A DNA stretch of 64,000 bases, taken from the NCBI GenBank assembly GCA_024128875.1, contig JAMYFF010000008.1, positions 62,001 through 126,000 of the forward strand, in the 5' to 3' direction. Position numbers and translations under genes: made by a program. The DNA is from Salinilacustrithrix flava. Its GTDB lineage: Bacteria; Actinomycetota; Acidimicrobiia; Acidimicrobiales; Salinilacustritrichaceae. How positions within the stretch are numbered: the stretch's first letter is position 1; each line of letters starts with the position of its first letter. The notes under the pieces are model-generated. The model saw only the letters and a program-made list of their open reading frames with translations, made no database searches and was not told the DNA's origin. Of the stretch, positions 16,741 to 23,688 are shown one piece after another.

Positions 16741-17999
16741 GAGGCGCTCCACGTGGCGTCGATCGCTGCCTCCAGGATGTCGAGGCCCTCGGTGAGCTCG
16801 TCCTCGGGGATGGTGAGCGGCGGGATCAGCTTGATGACGCGGCCGCCGGTGCCGCACGGCCCGATGAGCAGGCCGCGCTCGAAGCACTCGCGCTGCACGT
16901 CCTTCGCGTAGGCGCCGTCGACCACGTCGACGGCCTGCATCATCCCCCGGCCCCGCACGTCCCAGCCGTGGTCGGCGCGTGCGTCGGCGAGGGAGCGCAG
17001 GCGCTGGCGCATGATCTCACCCTTCTCGGCGACCTGGTTCATGAGGGTGTCGTCGGTGAAGTAGCTCAGGGCCTCGGTGCCCGCGACGAAGGACAGGCCT
17101 TGCCCGCGGAAGGTGCCGGTGTGCTCGCCCGGCGACCAGTGCTCGTCGTGCTCGGGCTTGTTGAGGTTCATGGCGAGCGGGGTACCGAAGCCACCGATGC
17201 CTTTGGCCAGGGTGACGATGTCGGGGTCCAGGTCCATGCCGTCGAAGCTGAAGTAGGAGCCGGTGCGCCCGCACCCGGCCTGGATGTCGTCGATGATGAA
17301 CAGCGCCCCGACGTCGCGGGCGAGGTCCTGCACGGCGTGGAGCCACTCGGGCGAGGCCACGTTCACGCCACCCTCGGCCTGGATGACCTCGACGACGAAC
17401 GCCGCAGGCGGCAGCAGGCCGCTCGAGCTGTCCTCGAGGGCCGCCCGGTAGCTCTCCAGCCCCTTCAGCCCACCGCCGGCAGCGGTCTCGAAGGGCAGGC
17501 GCACGACGTGCTCGAGGGGCACGCCGGCCGCCTGGCGGAAGACGTCGTTGGCCGTGAGGGCGAGGGAGCCCAGCGTCATCCCGTGGAAGCCGTGGCTGAA
17601 CCCCACGACGTGGGGCCGACCCGTGACCTTGCGGGCCAGCTTCAGTGCGGCCTCGACAGCATTGGTGCCGGTGGGACCCATGAACTGCATCTTGTGGTCC
17701 ATGCCGCGGGGTTCGAGCACGACCTCCGCGAAGCGCTCGATGAAGTCGCGCTTGACGTCGGTGTGGGTGTCGAGGCTGTGGGCGACGCCGTCGCGCTCGA
17801 GGAACTCGATCATCGCCCGCTTCATGCGCTCGTCGTTGTGCCCGAAGTTCAAGACGCCCGCACCGGCGAAGAAGTCGAGGTAGCTGCGGCCGTCCTCGTC
17901 GTGCATGCGGGCGTTCTTCGCGGAGGTGAACACCGTGGGGTAGGCGCGGCAGTACCCGCGGATCGCCGACTCCCACTGCTCGAAGGCCTCGTTGTTCAC
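16737..17999 (-). CDS. doeD: Class III aminotransferase, probable diaminobutyrate transaminase (DoeD-like)
   Basis: A 420-residue PLP enzyme of the EctB/DoeD/GabT group. The segment FMGPTGTNAVEAALKLARKVTGR (in part) is characteristic of diaminobutyrate aminotransferases. The PLP site is TLAKGIGG with Lys266, preceded by IIDDIQAGCGRTG with the cofactor-binding Asp. It should transfer the gamma-amino group of 2,4-diaminobutyrate to 2-oxoglutarate, giving aspartate semialdehyde. GTG 17999 follows AGGAG by 6 bases and overlaps the M20 stop (GTGA). EctB, the biosynthetic counterpart, is similar in sequence; no ectA or ectC is present, which favours the catabolic role. Confidence 0.8.
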   Translation of the reverse strand: MNNEAFEQWESAIRGYCRAYPTVFTSAKNARMHDEDGRSYLDFFAGAGVLNFGHNDERMKRAMIEFLERDGVAHSLDTHTDVKRDFIERFAEVVLEPRGMDHKMQFMGPTGTNAVEAALKLARKVTGRPHVVGFSHGFHGMTLGSLALTANDVFRQAAGVPLEHVVRLPFETAAGGGLKGLESYRAALEDSSSGLLPPAAFVVEVIQAEGGVNVASPEWLHAVQDLARDVGALFIIDDIQAGCGRTGSYFSFDGMDLDPDIVTLAKGIGGFGTPLAMNLNKPEHDEHWSPGEHTGTFRGQGLSFVAGTEALSYFTDDTLMNQVAEKGEIMRQRLRSLADARADHGWDVRGRGMMQAVDVVDGAYAKDVQRECFERGLLIGPCGTGGRVIKLIPPLTIPEDELTEGLDILEAAIDATWSAS

Positions 18000-19183
18000 G
18001 TCGTGCTCCTGTCTCTCATCTCGGTTTCGGGAAGCGGTGCCCCGGCGAGGCGGGCGTAGATGCGCACCACGGGGGCGATCAGGTCGTCGTTGAAGTCGTA
18101 GTGCGGACTGTGGCACGAGGCGTCGTGGCCCTGGCCATCATCGGCGCCGACGAGCGCGAAGGCGCCCGGCACCTCGGCGAGGTAGTAGCTGAAGTCCTCC
18201 GACGCCATGATCGGCACCGGCGTCGAACCGGCGTGCCAGCCGTCGCCGAGCTCGTCGGCGAGGACCGCCCGCATCTCGGCGGCTGGACCGGGGTGGTTGA
18301 CCGTCGGTCCGTAGCGACGCTGGTGCACGACCTGGGCCCGGCACCCGTGACCGGCCGCGACGTGGTGCGCCACCTCGTCGATGAGGGCGCCGACCTCGTC
18401 GCGGGCGGCCTCGTCGGCGATCCGGATGCTGCCACCGAGGCGGGCCGAGGCCGGCGTGACGGTGGCGGCGCTGGGCGCGTCGATGGACGTGACCGCGACG
18501 ACCGTGGGCTGCTGCGGAGGCAGGCGCCGGCTCACCACCTGCTGGACGGCGACGGTGATGGCCGCGGCGGCGAGCACCGGGTCGCGCGTCGCCTCGGGCT
18601 GGCTGGCGTGGCCGCCGACGCCCTCGACGAGGATCTCGAAGGTGCCGTTGCCGCACATCACCGTGCCGTCGGGGCACACGGCCTGGCCGAACGGGATGGC
18701 GGGCCAGTTGTGCCAGCCGAACACGACATCGACGCCGTCGAGGGCGCCGTCCTCGATCATCCCGCGGGCACCGTGGCCGCCCTCCTCGGCGGGCTGGAAG
18801 AGGAGCGTGACCGGTCCGGGCAGCGCATCCTCGTGGTCCCCCAGCCAGCGGGCGGTGCCGAGGAGCGTGGCCGTGTGCCCGTCGTGGCCGCAGGCGTGCA
18901 TCATCCCGTCGACCTGCGAGGTCCAGGTCGCCCCTGTCGCCTCGTGCACCGGCATGGCGTCGATGTCGGCCCGCAGGGCCACGTGCCGTCCGGTGGCGCC
19001 GGCGGCGAGGGTGGCGACCGTGCCGGTGCCGGCGCAGTCCCGCCAGGCGATCCCGAGCCGGTCGAGCTCCTCGCGGATCGCCGCTGCCGTCCAGGTCTCG
19101 CTCCAACCCAGCTCCGGTCGCTGGTGCAGCCGACGTCGCAGATCTGTTGCGTCCTGCACGACGGTGTTCCAGCTGGTGCCCAC
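17996..19183 (-). CDS. M20-family amidohydrolase, probable N-acetyl-diaminobutyrate deacetylase (DoeB2-like)
   Basis: A 395-residue M20D-type amidohydrolase. Metal-binding motifs are ALRADIDAMP, HACGHDGHTA and PAEEGGHGARGM with the general-base Glu; a dimerisation domain follows (VEGVGGHASQPEAT), and a late metal ligand lies in MASEDFSYYL. By family it removes acyl groups from amino acids. As first gene of this operon it probably deacetylates N-acetyl-2,4-diaminobutyrate, as proposed for DoeB2 enzymes. GTG 19183 has GGGAG just upstream. It overlaps the aminotransferase start by 4 bases. Confidence 0.8.
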   Translation of the reverse strand: MGTSWNTVVQDATDLRRRLHQRPELGWSETWTAAAIREELDRLGIAWRDCAGTGTVATLAAGATGRHVALRADIDAMPVHEATGATWTSQVDGMMHACGHDGHTATLLGTARWLGDHEDALPGPVTLLFQPAEEGGHGARGMIEDGALDGVDVVFGWHNWPAIPFGQAVCPDGTVMCGNGTFEILVEGVGGHASQPEATRDPVLAAAAITVAVQQVVSRRLPPQQPTVVAVTSIDAPSAATVTPASARLGGSIRIADEAARDEVGALIDEVAHHVAAGHGCRAQVVHQRRYGPTVNHPGPAAEMRAVLADELGDGWHAGSTPVPIMASEDFSYYLAEVPGAFALVGADDGQGHDASCHSPHYDFNDDLIAPVVRIYARLAGAPLPETEMRDRSTT

Positions 19184-19267
19184 TGCGCTCCCAGATCGTT
19201 GCTCGGTGCCGGGACCGTAGCGCTCGCGGGCCCGTCGGGATCTCGCGAACGCGCTGCTGTCGGCCTG

Positions 19268-20092
19268 TCAGCCGTCGTCGATCTCCGTGACGAAGTCGAT
19301 GAGCTGCTCGACAGCGCCGACGAGGGGTGGGAACAGGTCTGCGTAGGTCGTGACGCTGGCCAGCAGCTCTCGCCAGAACGCGCCCGGGTGCTGGCCCGGG
19401 CGGCCGATGCGGGCGAGCACGCCTTCCTTCCACGGCTCCCCCATCGGGACGTCGGGCCATGCCTCGATCCCAGCCACCGACGGGCGCACGGCCTGCCACA
19501 CGTCGACGTAGGGGGTGCCGGTGACGAGCACGTGGGGGTGCTGCACGGTGGCAGCGACCCGGGACTCCTTGGAGCCCTCGACCAGGTGGTCGAGCAGCAC
19601 ACCGAGGCGTCGGGTCGGACCGGGCCGGAAGTCGCGCACGACCGCGCCGAGGTCGTCCATGCCGTCGAGGCGCTCCACGACGATGCCCTCGTGGCGCAGG
19701 TCGTCGCCCCAGATCTTCTCGAGCAGCTCGGCGTCGTGCACGCCCTCGACGAGGATGCGGCTCGCCCGAGCGACCCGGGCCTCGTGGCGCACGGCGATCG
19801 AGCCGGAGGCGGAGATGCGGCGCTCGGGCTCGGTCGGGGTCGCCGACCCGAAGACCGGGTGGCAGGCGACGCCGTCGATGGCGAACTCACCGGGCACCAC
19901 CGTGAACGTGTGCACGTACCCGGTGCGGTCCTTCACCTGCAGCTGGGAGTTGAGGAACCGCTCGACCGCGCCGACGGTGCCGGTGGGAAGGTGGGTGATC
20001 TGCGTGCCGTGCACCGCGCCGATGACCGGATACCGGCGAGGGCGCGGGTCGAGGTCGACGGGCTCCATCGAGCGGCGGGCCGGGCGGCGCAT
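19268..20092 (-). CDS. DUF3097 family protein
   Basis: About 274 residues. The actinobacterial DUF3097 pattern is clear: an N-terminal basic stretch with RRPAR, a small barrel-like part (GTVGAVERFLNSQLQVKDRTGYVHTFTVVPGEFAIDG, in part), then RASRILVEGVHDAELLEKIWGDDLR, VVERLDGMDD, LLDHLVEGSKES and VLVTGTPYVDVWQAV. The segment VEGVHDAELLEKIWGDDLRHEGIVVE resembles a TOPRIM core (E..D near the start, later DHLV..S), so a nucleic-acid role is possible, but that is my inference. The start is uncertain (ATG 20092 or 20071), as no strong ribosome binding site is visible. Upstream of the ectoine-type operon on the same strand. Confidence 0.85.
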   Translation of the reverse strand: MRRPARRSMEPVDLDPRPRRYPVIGAVHGTQITHLPTGTVGAVERFLNSQLQVKDRTGYVHTFTVVPGEFAIDGVACHPVFGSATPTEPERRISASGSIAVRHEARVARASRILVEGVHDAELLEKIWGDDLRHEGIVVERLDGMDDLGAVVRDFRPGPTRRLGVLLDHLVEGSKESRVAATVQHPHVLVTGTPYVDVWQAVRPSVAGIEAWPDVPMGEPWKEGVLARIGRPGQHPGAFWRELLASVTTYADLFPPLVGAVEQLIDFVTEIDDG

Positions 20093-20151
20093 CCCCCGAG
20101 GGTACGGAATCCCCGGACCACGGTCGGGGAGGGCGATGACCCGACCGGAAT

Positions 20152-21228
20152 GTGGCATCTGACACGATCGTGCCATCCCGGGAGGGCCGCACGGCTCTGG
20201 TGCGCCGGCCGGCGCGCAGGCACCGTCATGAGGTGGACGACGCAACCGCCGGATCGGCGAACGAACCGGCCGGCGGAGGAGCGGCGCACGCCCGCGCGCT
20301 CGAGGCCGAGGTCCGCAGCCTGCGCGACCAGGTGGCTCGACTCGAGGCCAGCGAGGCCGAGTGGCGCACGCTCGTGGAGACGCTGCCCCAGATCGTGTGG
20401 ATCACCCGGCCCGACGGCTGGCACGAGCACTTCAACCGCCAGTGGCTCGAGTTCACGGGCCTGACGCTCGAGGAGAGCCTCGGCGACGGCTGGAACCCGC
20501 CCTTCCACCCCGAGGATCGTCCCCTTGCGTGGACGCTGTGGCAGGAGGCGACGTCGACAGGGACGCCGTACGAGATCGAGTACCGGTTGCGGCGCCACGA
20601 CGGCGTCTACCACTGGATGCTGGGCCGGGCACTGCCTCTGCGCGATCGCGACGGGAAGATCGTCAAGTGGTTCGGCACGTGCACCGACATCGACGAGCTC
20701 AAGACAGCCCAGGCGCACGTGGCCGAGCTGGTCGTCGAGCTCGAGCGGCGCGCCGACCACGACCCGCTCACCGGTCTCGCCAACCGGGACCTGCTGTTCC
20801 GCCAGCTCGAGCTGATGCTCCGCCAGCGGCGGCGAGTGGGGGTCGCAGCTGCGTTCGTCGACCTCGACGAGTTCAAGGCCGTCAACGACCGGCTCGGCCA
20901 CCACGTGGGCGATCGCCTGCTGGTGCACGTGGCCAGGCAGCTGGCATCCGCGGTGCGCCAGGGCGACGTCGCCGCTCGGATCGGCGGCGACGAGTTCGTG
21001 GTGGTCGGCGAGGCGGACGACGAGCACGATGCCGAGCGCTTCGGCCAGCGCCTGCTGGGAGCCCTCGGCGACCGGGTCATGGTCGACGACCGGTCCGTGC
21101 CCGTCGCCGCCAGCATCGGGGTGGCCTACATCGCCCCCGGCGATCACGCGTCGCCGGACGAGGTGCTGTCCCGGGCCGACGCCCGCATGTACCAGCACAA
21201 GCGGCGTCGCAACCTCAGGGGAGGATGA
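20152..21228 (+). CDS. PAS-GGDEF diguanylate cyclase
   Basis: Up to 358 residues. A coiled-coil-like N-terminus (about 40-70, ALEAEVRSLRDQVARLEASEAE) precedes a PAS/PAC sensor (about 70-190, LVETLPQIVWITRPDGWHEHFN). A GGDEF domain follows from about 200 (DPLTGLANRDLL; active-site RIGGDEF intact; SIGVAY). It should make cyclic di-GMP in response to a PAS signal. There is no EAL domain. The start is uncertain: GTG 20152 gives the listed length, but it overlaps the likely leader of the divergent DUF3097 gene, and GTG 20200 is possible. Its 3' end overlaps the convergent VOC-HD gene by 14 bases. Confidence 0.9.
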   Translation: MASDTIVPSREGRTALVRRPARRHRHEVDDATAGSANEPAGGGAAHARALEAEVRSLRDQVARLEASEAEWRTLVETLPQIVWITRPDGWHEHFNRQWLEFTGLTLEESLGDGWNPPFHPEDRPLAWTLWQEATSTGTPYEIEYRLRRHDGVYHWMLGRALPLRDRDGKIVKWFGTCTDIDELKTAQAHVAELVVELERRADHDPLTGLANRDLLFRQLELMLRQRRRVGVAAAFVDLDEFKAVNDRLGHHVGDRLLVHVARQLASAVRQGDVAARIGGDEFVVVGEADDEHDAERFGQRLLGALGDRVMVDDRSVPVAASIGVAYIAPGDHASPDEVLSRADARMYQHKRRRNLRGG

Positions 21229-22243
21229 GGCCGGAGCCGCCGGCGGGGAGCAGGCCGTCGGCGACAGCCCGCTCCAGGGCGGCGTCCACGAGGCGTCCGA
21301 GCTCCGGCGCCCCGGCGCCGATCGGGGCGACGACCTCCCGCACCCGGTCGGCGCTGACACCCCAGCGGCGCCAGGCGATCCCGCCGGCGCTCAGGTTGAG
21401 CAGCACCGGCGCGAGCCGGTCGAAGACCCGAGCGGCCCGGGCCTCGGGCGTGGTGCCGTGCTCGTACTCCTCCCAGGCGTCCCGGAGGCGGGCGCCGACG
21501 TCGTCGGGCAGGAGGCCGTAGAGGCGGTCCGCCGCAGCCTCCTCCCGCTCCTCCTTGGAGCCGTTGGAGGTGTCGTCGTAGATGCCGGTGTCGCCGGCAT
21601 CGATCTCCACGATGTCGTGGACGAGCAGCAGCAGGACCACGCGGGCGAGGTCGACGTCGGCCTCGAGGTGCTCGCTCAGCACGGCGGCCATGACGGCGAC
21701 GTGCCAGCTGTGCTCGGCGGTGTTCTCGCGCCGGGACGCCTCGCCGACGAAGGACTGGCGCAGCACGGTCTTGAGCCGGTCCAGCTCGTGGACGAAGGCG
21801 AGCTCGTCGGCCAGGCGGTCCCCCACCGCGGTCCGGGCCACGTCCTCGACGACCTGGGCGTAGTCGGCCTTGTCCTCGACGCCTCGGGTCGGGCGCAGCT
21901 CGATGCGGTTGCCGAACGGGTCGTCCACGTAGAGGACGTCGGGCTCCAGGGGGTCGTCCACCCGTCGCACGGCGAGCCCGTTCGTGGTGATCGTGGCCTC
22001 GAGGCGGTCCAGGTCCAGCACGGTGAAGGCCGGGTGGGCCTTGGTCGCCGGGACGAAGTCGTCCTGCACCCCGAGGTGGATGCGCAGCGAGCCCCGCTCG
22101 AACCAGCACCCGCCCCGGACCGCCAGGTGCGGCGGCTTGGGGACGCGGGGCACCCCGAGGATGCCCTCGTAGAACCAGGTGGCCAGCTCCTCCCCGCCGG
22201 GCGGCATGGCGAGCTGGACGTGGTCGATCGCGTCGAGGAGCAC
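21215..22243 (-). CDS. Fused VOC (glyoxalase-like)-HD domain protein
   Basis: One 342-residue ORF joins two unrelated domains. Residues 1-125 are a glyoxalase/VOC domain (IDHVQLAMPPGGEELATWFY..ILGVPRVPKP, later VDDPFGNRIEL). Residues about 140-320 are an HD_3 domain like YfbR/HDDC2 nucleotidases (LKTVLRQ, RRENTAEHSWHVAVMAAVL, LLLVHDIVEIDAGDTG) with the HD metal residues intact. HD proteins of this type dephosphorylate deoxynucleoside monophosphates. The VOC part may bind a metal and ligand or serve only as scaffold. No start codon with a ribosome binding site was seen between the domains. Starts with GTG 22243. Confidence 0.85.
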   Translation of the reverse strand: MLLDAIDHVQLAMPPGGEELATWFYEGILGVPRVPKPPHLAVRGGCWFERGSLRIHLGVQDDFVPATKAHPAFTVLDLDRLEATITTNGLAVRRVDDPLEPDVLYVDDPFGNRIELRPTRGVEDKADYAQVVEDVARTAVGDRLADELAFVHELDRLKTVLRQSFVGEASRRENTAEHSWHVAVMAAVLSEHLEADVDLARVVLLLLVHDIVEIDAGDTGIYDDTSNGSKEEREEAAADRLYGLLPDDVGARLRDAWEEYEHGTTPEARAARVFDRLAPVLLNLSAGGIAWRRWGVSADRVREVVAPIGAGAPELGRLVDAALERAVADGLLPAGGSGLILP

Positions 22244-22268
22244 CCGCCCATCCTGCTAGCAAAGGGCC

Positions 22269-23687
22269 GTGGCACTCGACGCAGCCCGGATCCGCACCTC
22301 GGTGGACACCCGCTGGGACCGCGACGTCCTCGGTCCGCTCCAGGACTACGTGCGCATCCCCAACGTCTCCCCCGCCTTCGATCCGCAGTGGGAGGCCAAC
22401 GGCCACATGGCCGCCGCCACCGCCCTGATCCGCCAGTGGTGCGAGGCCCGACCGATCGAGGGGATGACCGTCGAGGTCCTCGAGGTCCCCGGGCGCACCC
22501 CGATCGTGCTGTGCGAGATCCCGGCGACCGATCCGGCGCTGGCCGACGACACCGTGCTGCTCTACGGCCACCTCGACAAGCAGCCGGAGATGTCCGGTTG
22601 GCGTGAGGGTCTCGGCCCGTGGGAGCCGGTGCTCGAGGGCGACCTCCTCTACGGCCGGGGCGGGGCCGACGACGGCTACGCCGTGTTCTCCTCGCTCGCC
22701 GCCATCGAGGCCCTCCGCGAGGCCGGGGGCAGCCACGCCCGACTCCTTGTGCTCATCGAGGCGAGCGAGGAGTCCGGCAGCCCGGACCTGCCAGCCCACC
22801 TCGACGCCCTCGGCGACCGGCTCGGCCAGGTCTCGCTCGTGGTCGGGCTGGACTCCGGTGCGGCCACCTACGACCGGCTCTGGGTCACGACGTCGCTCCG
22901 GGGCGTGCTCATGGCGTCGGTCCGGGTCGAGGTCCTCATCGAGGGCGTGCACTCGGGTTCGGCCGGCGGGGTCGTGCCGTCGTCGTTCCGGCTGCTGCGC
23001 CGGCTGCTCGACCGCATCGAGGACCCCGACACCGGGCGGGTGCTGGTCGATGAGCTCTGGTGCGACATCCCGGCCGAGCGGCACGACCAGATGGCGGCGA
23101 CGGCCGACCAGATCGTGGCCGGGCTCGCGTTCCCGTGGGCCGGCTCCACCCGTCCCGACCACGCCGAGGCCGTCGACCTGCTCCGGGCCCGAACGTGGGA
23201 GCCCTCCATCGCCAACATCGCCGTCGACGGCTTCCCGCCCCCGGACCGGGCCGGCAACGTGCTGCGCCCCTTCACCGAGCTCACCCTCTCCTGCCGCCTC
23301 GCCCCCACCGCCGACCCGGCGGCAGCAGCCGACGCCCTCGAGCGCGCCCTCATCGCCGACCCGCCCAACGGCGCCACCGTCACGGTCACCGTCCGGGGCG
23401 CCGAGGGGGGCTGGAACGCCCCACCCACCGCGGGGTGGCTGCAGTCCGCGGTCGACGGGGCCTCGGAGGCGCACTGGGGCCAGCCCTCGGCGGCGATGGG
23501 CGAGGGCGGCACCATCCCGTTCATGGGCATGCTCGGCGCCCGCTTCCCCGATGCGCAGTTCCTGATCACCGGAGTCCTCGGGCCGGGCTCGAACGCCCAT
23601 GGGCCGAACGAGTTCCTGCACCTGCCGATGGCCCGACGCATCACCGCCACGGTCAGCCACGTGCTCGACGCGCACGCCCGGCGCTGA
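22269..23687 (+). CDS. M20 family metallopeptidase (CNDP-like dipeptidase)
   Basis: The protein has 472 residues. Di-zinc motifs: LLYGHLDKQPE (first His and Asp), YGRGGADDGYAVF (bridging Asp), EASEESGSPDL (general-base Glu), SGVHSGSAGG-type turn (EGVHSGSAGGVVPSS) and GPGSNAHGPNEFLHL with the final His ligand. This is the cytosolic carnosinase-like dipeptidase pattern. GTG 22269 lies 25 bases from the divergent VOC-HD start, so the two share a very short promoter region. HrpB begins one base after its stop. Confidence 0.9.
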   Translation: MALDAARIRTSVDTRWDRDVLGPLQDYVRIPNVSPAFDPQWEANGHMAAATALIRQWCEARPIEGMTVEVLEVPGRTPIVLCEIPATDPALADDTVLLYGHLDKQPEMSGWREGLGPWEPVLEGDLLYGRGGADDGYAVFSSLAAIEALREAGGSHARLLVLIEASEESGSPDLPAHLDALGDRLGQVSLVVGLDSGAATYDRLWVTTSLRGVLMASVRVEVLIEGVHSGSAGGVVPSSFRLLRRLLDRIEDPDTGRVLVDELWCDIPAERHDQMAATADQIVAGLAFPWAGSTRPDHAEAVDLLRARTWEPSIANIAVDGFPPPDRAGNVLRPFTELTLSCRLAPTADPAAAADALERALIADPPNGATVTVTVRGAEGGWNAPPTAGWLQSAVDGASEAHWGQPSAAMGEGGTIPFMGMLGARFPDAQFLITGVLGPGSNAHGPNEFLHLPMARRITATVSHVLDAHARR

Positions 23688-23688
23688 C

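Noticed and set aside
16737..17999. Reading the aminotransferase as EctB of ectoine synthesis
   Set aside because: No ectA or ectC gene is adjacent, and the neighbours are hydrolase, deacetylase and dehydrogenase genes, which favours degradation.
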